Position numbers and translations under genes: made by a program. Below, in pieces: positions 8,255-16,859 of a stretch of 64,000 nucleotides of DNA. The first letter of the stretch is position 1. The number at the start of each line of letters is the position of its first letter. The notes beneath the pieces were generated by a model that had not been told where the DNA came from, searched no databases, and worked only from the letters and a program-made list of their open reading frames with translations. The DNA comes from Paraburkholderia caledonica NBRC 102488 (lineage in GTDB: Bacteria > Pseudomonadota > Gammaproteobacteria > Burkholderiales > Burkholderiaceae): contig NZ_BAYE01000002.1 of NCBI RefSeq assembly GCF_000685095.1, positions 496,001-560,000 of the forward strand. The letters run 5' to 3'.

Positions 8255-10054
8255 TCACTCGGTTGCGCTTTCGCCGGCTTGCACGTGCACGACTTCGGTC
8301 TGGTCCCCCTGCTTGCGCCGGCGTGCCTCGAGCACGTCGCGATAACGCAGATATGCGCAACGTCCCCCCGATTTCGCTGCATACATCGCGGCGTCTGCGT
8401 TCAGCAGCAGTTCCTCCGCCGTGCCGCTGTCGTCGGGGAACTGGCTGATGCCGATGCTCGCGCCCACCGTCATGCCCTGGCCGTCCATCACGATCTCTTC
8501 GTTGAGCGTGGTCATGATTCGCGAGGCGATGCCCGGCGCCGCTTCTGCTGAGCGCGGCCCCTCGATCAGCACGATGAATTCATCGCCGCCGAGACGCGCG
8601 ACGACATCCGCGGAATGCAGCACCTGCTTGAGCCGCAGCGCCACCGCAACAAGCACCTTATCGCCGACCGAATGGCCGAACTGGTCGTTGATCTGCTTGA
8701 AGCGGTCGAGGTCCACGAACAACACCGCGAGTCCTTCGCGGCGGCGCGTCGCATCGTCGATCGCACGCTCGAGCTTCTCCATGAACAGCATGCGGTTCGG
8801 CAGTCCGGTGAGCACGTCGTGCGTGGCGAGATGCACGAGTTCGCGCTGCTTCACATGCAACGCGTCCATCTGCGACCTGATCTCGCGGCGCAAACGATCG
8901 AAACAACGCGCGAGTATGCCGATCTCGTCCGTCCGTTTGACGGGCAATGTCTCCATAGCGTGTTCGGCGAAAAGATGCGTGGCCGCATACGCGAGGATAT
9001 GCAACGGCTTGGTTAGCGCACGTGCAAAAAGAATTGCGAGAAGCAGTGCGAGCGCGCTGAAGATCAACACCATGCGAATGATGCTGCCGCCCAGCAATTG
9101 CGCGCCCGACAACACGTCTTCAAGCGGCTTGCCAAGCCCGATCACGATGAAGCGATTGCCCTCGGACGCGCCGAACGGCCTGCGCACGAAGGCGAGTACT
9201 TGCCCCTCGGCCTGACGCGGTCGCGCGAGGCCGTTCACAAGTACTTCGCTTTCCTTCTGTTCGAAAAGCGGTTTGGTGACGGCAAAGCTATCTTGCATCA
9301 GCACGCGGCGGCCGCTATCGAAACCGAACGTTTTGGACGCATCGGGATGAACCAGAAAGTCGCCCCATTCGTTGGAGAGATAGACCTGATAATCGCTTGG
9401 CAAGTCGCTCTGCAGGCGCTTGAGCAGATCGGCGAGATTGATATCGATCACGACGACGCCGATCACCGAGCCTTGCGCGTTAGCGACGGGCGTGCCGACC
9501 CGCAGCGTCGGCTTGCCCTGCGCCGCGTGCGCGCCGTATTCATGATTGACGGCAATCGGCGACGTGTAAATGCGTCCGGGCGAAAATGTGAGCGGCTCGA
9601 ACACATACGGGAACTGCGCTTTCTCCTGCAGATCGCCGCCGTCCACGCGCATCAGTCCGTCGGCGTCGCGGTCAAAGCGAATGATTTCGAGGCCGTGATG
9701 CGCGCGGCTGATAAGCCGGATCTGCAGGTATTCGACGTGATGGATCATGAAGCTCGAGTACACCTGCGCGAGCCGTTCGCGCGACGCGCTCGCCGCAGAT
9801 CCGTCGCCGGTCGCCAAGACCTCGGCCGACGAAGGCAAGCTCGCGAGCACCAGTGCGTCGGCGCCCACGTCGTCGATGGATGCGGAAAAACGCTGACCCA
9901 GCAATTCTGTGGACGTCAGCAAGCTGTGGCCGGCTTCCTTCACCAGCATCGCGCGGTTCGCGTGATACGCGTAATAACCGGTCGCGCCGGATGCCAGCAC
10001 GCCAATGCAGGCGAGCAGAACAGACAGCTTGAAGGTGAGGCCGGGGCGGATCAT
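8255..10054 (-). CDS. Membrane diguanylate cyclase: periplasmic Cache-like sensor, HAMP, GGDEF
   Basis: The protein is 599 residues. TM1 lies at about 8-30, an extracytoplasmic dCache-like domain at about 35-320 and TM2 at about 325-350. A HAMP segment (ALTKPLHILAYAATHLF, then PVKRTDEIGILARCFDRL) and a GGDEF domain follow. The active-site motif GGDEF is intact at residues 489-493, so c-di-GMP synthesis from two GTP is expected. The allosteric I-site that normally reads RxxD five residues upstream reads HSAD, so product inhibition may be lost. The start codon overlaps the stop of the upstream binding-protein gene (TGATG), implying translational coupling. Confidence 0.92.
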   Translation of the reverse strand: MIRPGLTFKLSVLLACIGVLASGATGYYAYHANRAMLVKEAGHSLLTSTELLGQRFSASIDDVGADALVLASLPSSAEVLATGDGSAASASRERLAQVYSSFMIHHVEYLQIRLISRAHHGLEIIRFDRDADGLMRVDGGDLQEKAQFPYVFEPLTFSPGRIYTSPIAVNHEYGAHAAQGKPTLRVGTPVANAQGSVIGVVVIDINLADLLKRLQSDLPSDYQVYLSNEWGDFLVHPDASKTFGFDSGRRVLMQDSFAVTKPLFEQKESEVLVNGLARPRQAEGQVLAFVRRPFGASEGNRFIVIGLGKPLEDVLSGAQLLGGSIIRMVLIFSALALLLAILFARALTKPLHILAYAATHLFAEHAMETLPVKRTDEIGILARCFDRLRREIRSQMDALHVKQRELVHLATHDVLTGLPNRMLFMEKLERAIDDATRRREGLAVLFVDLDRFKQINDQFGHSVGDKVLVAVALRLKQVLHSADVVARLGGDEFIVLIEGPRSAEAAPGIASRIMTTLNEEIVMDGQGMTVGASIGISQFPDDSGTAEELLLNADAAMYAAKSGGRCAYLRYRDVLEARRRKQGDQTEVVHVQAGESATE

Positions 10055-11208
10055 CAGAAGCGCTCCGAGCGGTCACCGGAGACGATTCTGGCCCACAGGT
10101 CCTCGCGCCGTTGAATGTTTTCGACCGGACCGATCCACACGATGCGAGCGATATCGCTATGCGCAACCGGATCGGTCAATGTGTTTGCGAGTCCTTGCCG
10201 CTGCGTCAGTAACCGGCTCACCTCCGGTTCGAGCATGTAGTTGATCCATGCGAGTGCGAGCGCCGGATCGGCAGTTGCACGCGTCATCGACCAGCAATCG
10301 AGCCACGCCAGCACACCTTCGTCGGGAATGACGTAGCCCACGTCGGCGCCGGCGCGGCGCAGTAATTCCAGTTGCTGCGTGCCGTAGTTGCCGAACATCA
10401 GCGCGACGTTATGCTGGATGAAAAACGCGGTCGCCTCTTCAGGCAGCGTGTAATAGGTCAGCAGGTTGCGGCGCAGATCGACGAGCTTGTGAGCAATCGC
10501 GCGCATCTGCGTGGCGTTGAGATTGAACGGGTCGGGATAACCCAACGCGAGCGCCGTGAACGAGAAATTGTGCTGCGCACTATTGAAGTCGAGCACCTTG
10601 CCGCGGTATCGCGGGTTCCACAGTTCGCGCATCGAGCGCGGCGCGACTGCAACCTGCTTGCGGTCGTAAATGAGGCCCATCGACGAATAGGTAAACGGAA
10701 TCGCATAGACCTTGCCGTCCGACATGATTCCTTCAATCGCCGAGCGCGCCTGAAAACGCGGCAGTTGTCTTGCGGCATTGGGCAGACTTTGCAGATCCAG
10801 CGGCGCCAGCAGATTGGCGCGGGTATAGCGCTGGATTTCCGCGGTGTTCGCCGCGAGCACGTCGAAGCGCGGCGCGTTCCTGGCATGTAGCTGGGCCCAT
10901 AGCGCTTCGTCGGAATCCACGAGCGTCACTTCCACCTTCACGTCGTAACGCAACTCGAAGTTCCTCACGACGTCGGCATCGGCGTAACCGGGCCACGCAA
11001 GCACATGCAAGACTTTTTTCGCGACCTCGGCCGACGCGCTCGATAGCAGCCCGAAACTGAGAAACACGCCGACAACGAGTCGCAAGAAAACCGCGCACCC
11101 GCTACGCGCTAATGGCGCACGCGAGGACGCAAGCGCAATTTGCCGCTGACCGTGCTGCTTAAAACAGCGCACTCCATCTGCCGTCGAAATCATGTGCATA
11201 TGCAACAC
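10054..11208 (-). CDS. PotD-like periplasmic substrate-binding protein coupled to the diguanylate cyclase
   Basis: The protein is 384 residues from a GTG start; in-frame ATGs at 11199 and 11193 are alternatives and none has a clear ribosome-binding site. A long basic N-region of about 35 residues leads to a hydrophobic signal segment ending LLSSASA-EV. The mature part resembles spermidine/putrescine binding proteins (HVLAWPGYADADVVRNFE, then IPFTYSSMGLIYDRKQV and EGVLAWLDCWSMT). No permease or ATPase gene is adjacent. The only partner is the cyclase gene, whose ATG overlaps this stop. By analogy with the Vibrio NspS-MbaA pair, it may report a ligand to the cyclase rather than feed transport. 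Confidence 0.82.
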   Translation of the reverse strand: MLHMHMISTADGVRCFKQHGQRQIALASSRAPLARSGCAVFLRLVVGVFLSFGLLSSASAEVAKKVLHVLAWPGYADADVVRNFELRYDVKVEVTLVDSDEALWAQLHARNAPRFDVLAANTAEIQRYTRANLLAPLDLQSLPNAARQLPRFQARSAIEGIMSDGKVYAIPFTYSSMGLIYDRKQVAVAPRSMRELWNPRYRGKVLDFNSAQHNFSFTALALGYPDPFNLNATQMRAIAHKLVDLRRNLLTYYTLPEEATAFFIQHNVALMFGNYGTQQLELLRRAGADVGYVIPDEGVLAWLDCWSMTRATADPALALAWINYMLEPEVSRLLTQRQGLANTLTDPVAHSDIARIVWIGPVENIQRREDLWARIVSGDRSERF

Positions 11209-11803
11209 CGTTTTGCGGAAGGCAGTTCCCGCGAGCAGAAGCCCGCGTAAATGACTCGCGAATCAATACTGGAGACGTTTCCTCTGACCAGAACTGTTCT
11301 GTGCGCTGCGTGGAAGCGCGAGGAGCAACGATGATAGCGCCAAGCAATATGTTTTTGGTTTCATTACCGCGTCAATGCCTGGAAATAACTGACCCTCGGC
11401 GGGACACGACGGGCATTCATCACGTGATAACGGCAGGCGCTTAACGTTCTTTAATTAATTCGACGAATTAAATGGAGACGTGATTGCTAAATCTTTTTAA
11501 CGATTCGCATTACGACCGGGTTACTACGTTATTACGACATGCGCAGAGAGCGGGCGATTCGATGCGGCTCGCATCGTCGTGCGACCATGTTCTCCACCGG
11601 GCGCCTCTACTGCCAAGGCATCGCTCATGCGCCATCCGGTATTTCACTAACTACCCAACATTTTTGAACTGATAAGCTTGGCGCGCGCTGCTGGCCGCCC
11701 CGGCCGGCAGCTTCAACCCAGGCCCGGTCGTGAGTCGCGCCGGGTTTCCCGTAGCGGCACAACCGCGTGCGGGAGTATTTGAACTACACCGAGGAGTAAA
11801 ACA
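11209..11803. other. 595-base intergenic region with two perfect palindromes
   Basis: No credible gene is seen; a 62-codon plus-strand frame at 11484-11672 lacks any recognisable content. The stretch from about 11440 to 11520 is clearly AT-rich compared with its surroundings and holds palindromes at 11419-11428 and 11455-11471. It probably carries promoters for the divergent binding-protein genes on either side. Confidence 0.5.
11455..11471. promoter_or_regulatory. Perfect 17-base palindrome, operator candidate
   Basis: TTAATTCG-A-CGAATTAA is an exact 8+1+8 inverted repeat inside an AT-rich stretch. It lies 247 bases before the binding-protein start at 11208 and 333 bases before the gene at 11804. 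A second palindrome, ATCACGTGAT, lies at 11419-11428. The cognate regulator is unknown. Confidence 0.45.
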
Positions 11804-12586
11804 GTGAAAAAACTGCTAGCGGCTTTGACGGTTGCTCTGCTTGCCACCGTCTCGATTGGCGCCCACGCTAAAGATTGGTCCACCATCCGTTTTGGCGTCG
11901 ATGCCAGCTATCCCCCGTTCGAGTCCAAAGGCTCCGACGGCAAGCTCGTTGGCTTCGACATCGACCTCGGCAATGAAATCTGCGCGCGCCTGAAGGCCAA
12001 ATGCGTGTGGGTCGAAAACGACTTCGACGGCATGATCCCGGCCCTGAAGGCTAAGAAGTTCGACGGCGTGCTGTCGTCGATGTCCATGACGCCGCAACGT
12101 GCCGAACAGGTCGCGTTCTCGTCGAAGCTGTTCAATACGCCGACGCGCCTCGTCGCAAAGAAGGGTTCGGGCATCCTGCCGACGGCTGAATCGCTGAAGG
12201 GCAAGACGGTCGGCGTCGAACAGGGCACGATCCAGGAAACCTACGCAAAGACGTACTGGGAACCGAAGGGTGCGAAGGTCGTGCCGTATCAGAACCAGGA
12301 CCAGGTGTATGCCGACTTGCTGTCGGGCCGTCTGGACGCAGCGCTGCAAGATGCGGTGCAAGCTGAAATCGGCTTCCTGAAGACGCCGCGCGGCGCCGGC
12401 TTCGACTTCGTCGGCAAGAACCTCGACGATCCGAAGATTCTCGGCAACGGTGCGGGCATCGGCATGCGCAAGGAAGATACGGATCTGAAGGCGAAGGTCG
12501 ACAAGGCGATCGCCGACATCATCAAGGACGGCACGTACAAGAAGCTCGAGAAGAAGTACTTCGACTTCGACGTGTACGGCAGCTAA
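11804..12586 (+). CDS. Cationic amino-acid ABC transporter periplasmic binding protein (ArgT/HisJ type)
   Basis: The protein is 260 residues with a GTG start preceded by GAGGAG. The signal peptide is MKKLLAALTVALLATVSIGA with cleavage after AHA. The mature protein has the family 3 solute-binding signature (IRFGVDASYPPFESKGSDGK, then GFDIDLGNEICARL) and an arginine/lysine/ornithine/histidine-type binding cleft (DFDGMIPALKAKKFD, SSMSMTPQRAEQV). It would capture basic amino acids for an ABC importer. No permease or ATPase gene is adjacent, so it is an orphan that must share an importer encoded elsewhere. A strong terminator follows. Confidence 0.88.
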   Translation: MKKLLAALTVALLATVSIGAHAKDWSTIRFGVDASYPPFESKGSDGKLVGFDIDLGNEICARLKAKCVWVENDFDGMIPALKAKKFDGVLSSMSMTPQRAEQVAFSSKLFNTPTRLVAKKGSGILPTAESLKGKTVGVEQGTIQETYAKTYWEPKGAKVVPYQNQDQVYADLLSGRLDAALQDAVQAEIGFLKTPRGAGFDFVGKNLDDPKILGNGAGIGMRKEDTDLKAKVDKAIADIIKDGTYKKLEKKYFDFDVYGS

Positions 12587-12649
12587 TACGCCGGCTTGTG
12601 TCAGCCAGGGCCGCCACGCGCGTCTAGCGGCGCGCTGAACGGCTCGCCG

Positions 12650-12687
12650 AAACGGGCCCCGCCATGCGCGGGGCCCGTTTCGTTTTT
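12650..12687 (+). terminator. Rho-independent terminator after the amino-acid binding protein gene
   Basis: A 13-bp stem (12650-12662 with 12668-12680, core AAACGGGCCCC / GGGGCCCGTTT) with a 5-base loop is followed by CGTTTTT. It lies 64 bases after the stop at 12586. Confidence 0.85.
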
Positions 12688-12838
12688 GAAGCGGCACGAC
12701 CACGCACCGCGCCGTATCGGCTAAGATCGTGCGATCGATATGGCGCCGGGCGATTGTGAACGACTGGCGTCATCCAGGCTTTTCCCCTCAAATCAACGAG
12801 ATAGCGGCGCGCCGCACTTTCCCGCGAATTCGACAACC

Positions 12839-13954
12839 ATGCAAACTCAATCCCATCCGCTGATTGCCCCGACGCTCGGTACCGCCCGCAACCTGACCAG
12901 TTTCCATTACGGTCCCGGCGGCGGACAGAAGATCTACATTCAGTCGTCGCTGCATGCCGACGAATTGCCGGGCATGCTCGTCTCGTGGGAACTTCGTCGC
13001 AAGCTTGCCGCGCTCGAAGCAGCCGGCAAGCTGCGCGGCGAAGTGGTCATCGTGCCGGTGGCGAATCCCATCGGCCTGAACCAGCACTTTCTCGGTCACC
13101 TGACCGGACGCTTCGAAACCAACACCGCGCAGAACTTCAACCGCAATTTCCACGATCTGTCGGCACTCGTCGCGCCGGTGATCGAAGGGCGCCTCACGGA
13201 TAACATCGACGCCAATCGCACGGCGATCCGCACCGCGATGCGCGAGGCGCTCGACGCGCAGACGCCGGCCACCGAACTCGAATCGCAACGTCTCGCGCTC
13301 CAAAAACTTTCGTACGACGCCGACGTCGTGCTCGATCTGCATTGCGACTGGGAAGCCGCCATGCACCTGTACACGAACCCTGACCTGTGGCCCGAAGTCG
13401 AGCCGCTTGCGCGTTATCTCGACGCAAAGGCGTCGCTGCTTGCGCTCAATTCGGTGGGCAATCCGTTCGATGAAATTCACAGCTTCTGCTGGTCAGACTT
13501 GCGCGGCCGTTTCGGCGAGCGTTTTCCGATTCCGAATGGCTCGATTTCGGTCACGATCGAATTGCGCGGGCAGCAAGAAGTGTCTTACGAGTATGCGGAG
13601 CGCGACGCGCAGGCGATCGTCGAATATCTGACCTCGCGTGGCGTCATCGAAGGCACGGCCGCGCCGCTGCCGCCGCTCGAATTTGCTGCCACGCCGCTTG
13701 CCGGCGCCGAGCCGATTGTCGCGCCGATCAGCGGCGTGCTGGTGTATCGCTGCGAAGTGGGCACCTGGGTCGACGTCGGCCATGAAATCGCGGACATCGT
13801 CGATCCGTTGACGGATCGCGTCGTTACGCTCAAAAGCAACGTTGCCGGCGTGCTGTATGCGCGGCATCTGACGCGTTTCGCCACGGCCGGCCTCGAATTC
13901 GCGCGCATTGCCGGCGCGACCGCGTTTCGAAGCGGCTCGCTGTTGAGCAACTGA
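12839..13954 (+). CDS. Succinylglutamate desuccinylase / aspartoacylase family zinc hydrolase
   Basis: The protein is 371 residues from the ATG at 12839 (MQTQSHPLIAPTLGTARNL). A longer frame from 12740 has an uncharacteristic extension. The M14-like zinc site is visible: HADE in QSSLHADELPGML gives the His and Glu ligands, and the histidine in VLDLHCDWEAAMHLY is the third ligand. The C-terminal quarter has the beta-rich lid of the family (APISGVLVYRCEVGTWVDVG). Such enzymes cleave N-acyl amino acids or related amides; the substrate is not determined. It could handle acylated amino acids for the preceding basic amino-acid binding protein, although a terminator separates them. It converges on the MetQ-like gene. 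Confidence 0.82.
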   Translation: MQTQSHPLIAPTLGTARNLTSFHYGPGGGQKIYIQSSLHADELPGMLVSWELRRKLAALEAAGKLRGEVVIVPVANPIGLNQHFLGHLTGRFETNTAQNFNRNFHDLSALVAPVIEGRLTDNIDANRTAIRTAMREALDAQTPATELESQRLALQKLSYDADVVLDLHCDWEAAMHLYTNPDLWPEVEPLARYLDAKASLLALNSVGNPFDEIHSFCWSDLRGRFGERFPIPNGSISVTIELRGQQEVSYEYAERDAQAIVEYLTSRGVIEGTAAPLPPLEFAATPLAGAEPIVAPISGVLVYRCEVGTWVDVGHEIADIVDPLTDRVVTLKSNVAGVLYARHLTRFATAGLEFARIAGATAFRSGSLLSN

Positions 13955-13979
13955 TTCGCGGCCTTGACGCTAAAGCCCT

Positions 13980-14795
13980 TTAAAACGCGGGGATGATCGC
14001 GCCTTTGAACTGCGTGTCGATGTACTTGCGCACTTCATCGGATTCGTAAGCCGCGACCAGTTTCTTCACCCAAGGCTGATTGCGGTCCTTCTCGCGCACC
14101 GCGATGAGGTTTGCGTAAGGCCCCTTGAGGTCTTCGATCGCAATCGCGTCTTTGGTGGGCTGCAAGCCCGCCTTCACTGCATAGTCGGTATTGATCGACG
14201 CCGCGTCGAGGTCATCAAGCGCGCGCGGCAATTGCGCGGCGTCGAGTTCCACGAGCCGGATTTTCTTGTGATTCTCAGCCACGTCGAGCGGAGTCGCATT
14301 GACGCCGTTCGTCCCGACGCCCGGCTTCAGCTTGATGACACCGTACTTCTGGAGCAGGAGCAACGCGCGGTTGCCATTGGACGGATCGTTCTGAATGCCC
14401 ACCTTCGCCCCTTCTGGCAAGTCCTTCAGCGACTTGAACTTCTTCGAATAAAAGCCCATTGGCGATACATACGTCAGCCCGACATTCGCGATCTTGTAGC
14501 CGCGCTGTTTGATCTGGCTATCGAGAAACGGCTGGTGTTGAAAACCGTTGGCGTCGAGATCTCCGGCGTCTAGTGCTGCATTCGGCTGCACGTAGTCGTT
14601 GAACTCGATCACTTTGACGTTGAGCCCCTCGCGCGCCGCCACTTTCGTCACGACCGACCAGATCTGCGCATCGGGTCCGCTCATCGTGCCGACCTTAAGC
14701 TGCGGGCCGTCTGCATGCGCAAACGTTGTCGTGAGCGAGAGAGCGGCGACACTGGCCAGCGCGAGCAGAGTTCTGATGATATTGCGGCGTTGCAT
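13980..14795 (-). CDS. metQ: MetQ/NlpA family methionine-type ABC substrate-binding protein
   Basis: The protein is 271 residues from the ATG at 14795 (MQRRNIIRTLLALASVAALS), with GGGGAAACGC just upstream; a much longer frame to 15035 has no signal-like start. The mature region has NlpA features (LKVGTMSGPDAQIWSVV, then EFNDYVQPNAALDAGDLDAN and FQHQPFL). Family members bind D- or L-methionine for MetNI. Unlike E. coli MetQ there is no lipobox cysteine: the signal ends FAHA-DGP, a signal peptidase I type site, so a soluble periplasmic protein is expected. No metN or metI gene is adjacent. It is divergent from the porin gene across 272 bases. Confidence 0.86.
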   Translation of the reverse strand: MQRRNIIRTLLALASVAALSLTTTFAHADGPQLKVGTMSGPDAQIWSVVTKVAAREGLNVKVIEFNDYVQPNAALDAGDLDANGFQHQPFLDSQIKQRGYKIANVGLTYVSPMGFYSKKFKSLKDLPEGAKVGIQNDPSNGNRALLLLQKYGVIKLKPGVGTNGVNATPLDVAENHKKIRLVELDAAQLPRALDDLDAASINTDYAVKAGLQPTKDAIAIEDLKGPYANLIAVREKDRNQPWVKKLVAAYESDEVRKYIDTQFKGAIIPAF

Positions 14796-15067
14796 GCGTT
14801 TCCCCATAAGCGGTTTGATTGACAGGCGCGCATCGTCGCATGCAGCGGCGGCCGCCTGAAACCAATCGTTTTTCACACGCTTATATGAGCGGGCGCGAAG
14901 AAGCTTATGCGCGAGATCGCCATTGACTGTCGCTTGCGCGCGACAGATTTCAAAATCAATGCGCCTGTCACATACCTTACTCAGCGTTCCCTTAAATTTC
15001 GGCCCGTCGCACGACCTTGCCGAAGAGCATCGCATTGCGATCGCTTAATTTTTAATCGGAGAACATT

Positions 15068-16231
15068 TTGAACAAAAAACTATTGACCGCCGCTACCCTC
15101 GCAGTCTTCGCCAGCGCCGCACACGCACAAAGCAGCGTCACGCTGTATGGCGTGATCGATGCCGGCATCAGCTATGTGAACAACTCGAAGACCGCCACCG
15201 GTCACGACAATCTCTTCAAATATGACGACGGCGTCGCGCAAGGCAGCCGTTGGGGCCTGCGCGGCACCGAAGATCTGGGTGGCGGCCTGAAGGCGCTGTT
15301 CGTGCTGGAAAACGGCTTCAACAGCGGTAACGGCACGCTCGGCCAGGGCGGCGCGTTGTTCGGCCGCCAGGCGTATGTCGGTCTGTCGCAGAACAATGTC
15401 GGCTCGCTGACGTTCGGCCGCCAGTACTCGTTCTCGACCGACTATCTCGGCGGCAGCTACTCGACCGGCGGTCAAACGGTCGCGGGCAACTACGCTTACC
15501 ACATCAACGACGTCGATCAGTTGACGTCGAGCCGTATCAACAACTCGGTCAAGTTCAGCAGCGCGAATTTCTCGGGTCTGACCTTCGGCGCGATGTACGG
15601 CTTCTCGAACCAGGCTGGCGCATTCGCCGGCGCGCCCGCAACGGGCACGGCCGCAGCACCGGTCGCGGGTTCGTCGCGCGCTTACAGCTTCGGCCTGAAC
15701 TACGCTAACGGTCCGTTCGGCGTGGGCGCGGCATACACGGATATCCGCTACCCGAGCCAGGCAACGCCGGCATTCTCGACGACCATCGCGAACGTGACGA
15801 CGGGCAACATCCGCGATCTGCGCACGTTCGGCGTGGGCGGCCGCTACACGATCGCCGCAGCGACGCTGTGGGCGTTGTACACGAACACGCGCCTCGAGAC
15901 GGTCACGGGCGGTGCGACGACTTTCGCCGCGTATGAAGCGGGCGCGAAGTACGCGTTCACGCCGGCACTGACGGCAGGCGCGGGCTACACGTACATGCAC
16001 CTGAGCAACGCGAACCGCGGCCACTGGAACCAGGTCGACCTGAGCGTCGACTATGCGTTGAGCAAGCGTACCGACGTGTACGCACTCGGCATCTATCAGA
16101 TCGCAGCGGGCCGCAATGGCACGCAGGATCTGCAGGCGCAGATCGGTTCGAGCACGAGCTACTTCAACACGTCGGGCACGGGTGCGGACAACCAGTTGGC
16201 ATTCCGCGTGGGCGTGCGTCACAAGTTCTAA
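15068..16231 (+). CDS. Gram-negative trimeric porin, Burkholderia OpcP / OmpC-like
   Basis: The protein is 387 residues with a TTG start preceded by GGAGA at 6 bases. The signal peptide is MNKKLLTAATLAVFASAAHA, then the mature start QSSVTLYGVIDAGISYVNN, characteristic of betaproteobacterial porins. The porin signature region GSRWGLRGTEDLGGGLKALF and alternating beta-strand pattern are seen, and the chain ends with the outer-membrane assembly signal FRVGVRHKF, including the terminal phenylalanine. It forms a 16-stranded diffusion channel in the outer membrane. No operon partner is seen. Confidence 0.95.
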   Translation: MNKKLLTAATLAVFASAAHAQSSVTLYGVIDAGISYVNNSKTATGHDNLFKYDDGVAQGSRWGLRGTEDLGGGLKALFVLENGFNSGNGTLGQGGALFGRQAYVGLSQNNVGSLTFGRQYSFSTDYLGGSYSTGGQTVAGNYAYHINDVDQLTSSRINNSVKFSSANFSGLTFGAMYGFSNQAGAFAGAPATGTAAAPVAGSSRAYSFGLNYANGPFGVGAAYTDIRYPSQATPAFSTTIANVTTGNIRDLRTFGVGGRYTIAAATLWALYTNTRLETVTGGATTFAAYEAGAKYAFTPALTAGAGYTYMHLSNANRGHWNQVDLSVDYALSKRTDVYALGIYQIAAGRNGTQDLQAQIGSSTSYFNTSGTGADNQLAFRVGVRHKF

Positions 16232-16379
16232 AGCGCAATCGCGCCGGCGCAGACCTTAGCGCCTCGCCGGCGCTATATGTTGAAACGCCGCTGCTTTCGA
16301 ACCGCGTCAAGTTTGTAGCGGAGTCGATTGCCCGGCGTTGCAGCTGGACATTGCGCAATCACGCAGTTATTCCCCTCGG

Positions 16380-16412
16380 TAAGACGCTGGCGCCGCTGGC
16401 GTCTTATTGCTT
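16380..16412 (+). terminator. Possible terminator hairpin between porin and arsR
   Basis: TAAGACGC (16380-16387) pairs with GCGTCTTA (16399-16406) around an 11-base loop, followed by TTGCTTTC. It lies about 150 bases after the porin stop. The T-run is poor, so this is uncertain. Confidence 0.35.
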
Positions 16413-16480
16413 TCGCCTACTCCCTTCGCAGCGAAGCCCACCGATATCGATTCGTTCAGCCGCATCCGCACGCCCGTCAT

Positions 16481-16520
16481 TTCAAGAATACTTGAATTAT
16501 TGAATCGACAGTCCTATCAT
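16481..16520 (+). promoter_or_regulatory. arsR operator and promoter
   Basis: TTCAAG-AATA-CTTGAA (16481-16496) is a perfect inverted repeat of the ArsR operator kind. It overlaps a -35 candidate TTGAAT (16492-16497), which sits 17 bases from a -10 candidate TATCAT (16515-16520). The arsR ATG is at 16527, so transcription would start at or next to the ATG, suggesting a leaderless or very short leader mRNA. Autorepression by ArsR fits this layout. Confidence 0.65.
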
Positions 16521-16526
16521 GCTGCG

Positions 16527-16859
16527 ATGGACTCGAACCTCGTTGTACGCGCGCTTGGCGCGCTGGCTCATGAATCGCGACTCGCCATTTTCCGAGCGCT
16601 GGTTGTAGCAGGTCCCGAGGGCATGGCCGCAGGGGACATCGCGCAGCAGGTCGGACTGTCACCGTCGAGCCTGTCATTCCATCTGAAGGACCTTTCGCAC
16701 GCCGGGCTGGTTACAGGTCAGCAGGAAGGGCGCTTTATCTACTACTCGGCCAACTTCGACGCGATGAGCGGACTCGTCGGTTTTCTCACCGAGAACTGTT
16801 GTGCGGGTGCGGGCTGTGGAGTTGGAGCCGCGCCGCACTGTAAAGGAGCGGCGACATGA
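16527..16859 (+). CDS. arsR: ArsR family arsenite-responsive repressor
   Basis: The protein is 110 residues from the ATG at 16527 (MDSNLVVRALGALAHESRL). The winged helix-turn-helix has the recognition segment GLSPSSLSFHLKDLSHAGLV. The inducer site is not the canonical ELCVCDL in the recognition helix. Instead Cys91, Cys92, Cys97 and Cys105 lie in a C-terminal tail (NCCAGAGCGVGAAPHC), similar to ArsR proteins that bind As(III) near the C-terminus. Arsenite binding should release the operator at 16481-16496. The stop overlaps the ATG of the next small frame (ATGA), so translation is coupled into the ars operon. Confidence 0.92.
   Translation: MDSNLVVRALGALAHESRLAIFRALVVAGPEGMAAGDIAQQVGLSPSSLSFHLKDLSHAGLVTGQQEGRFIYYSANFDAMSGLVGFLTENCCAGAGCGVGAAPHCKGAAT

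Noticed and set aside
11484..11672. A 62-codon plus-strand open frame in the intergenic region
   Set aside because: No ribosome-binding site, no recognisable motif and no coding-like bias.
15080..16222. A 380-codon minus-strand open frame opposite the porin
   Set aside because: The porin has a signal peptide, the porin signature and terminal phenylalanine; the antisense frame is valine/arginine/alanine-rich noise.
16241..16273. GCGCCGGCG / CGCCGGCGC hairpin after the porin
   Set aside because: Good stem but a 15-base loop and no T-run, so not called a terminator.
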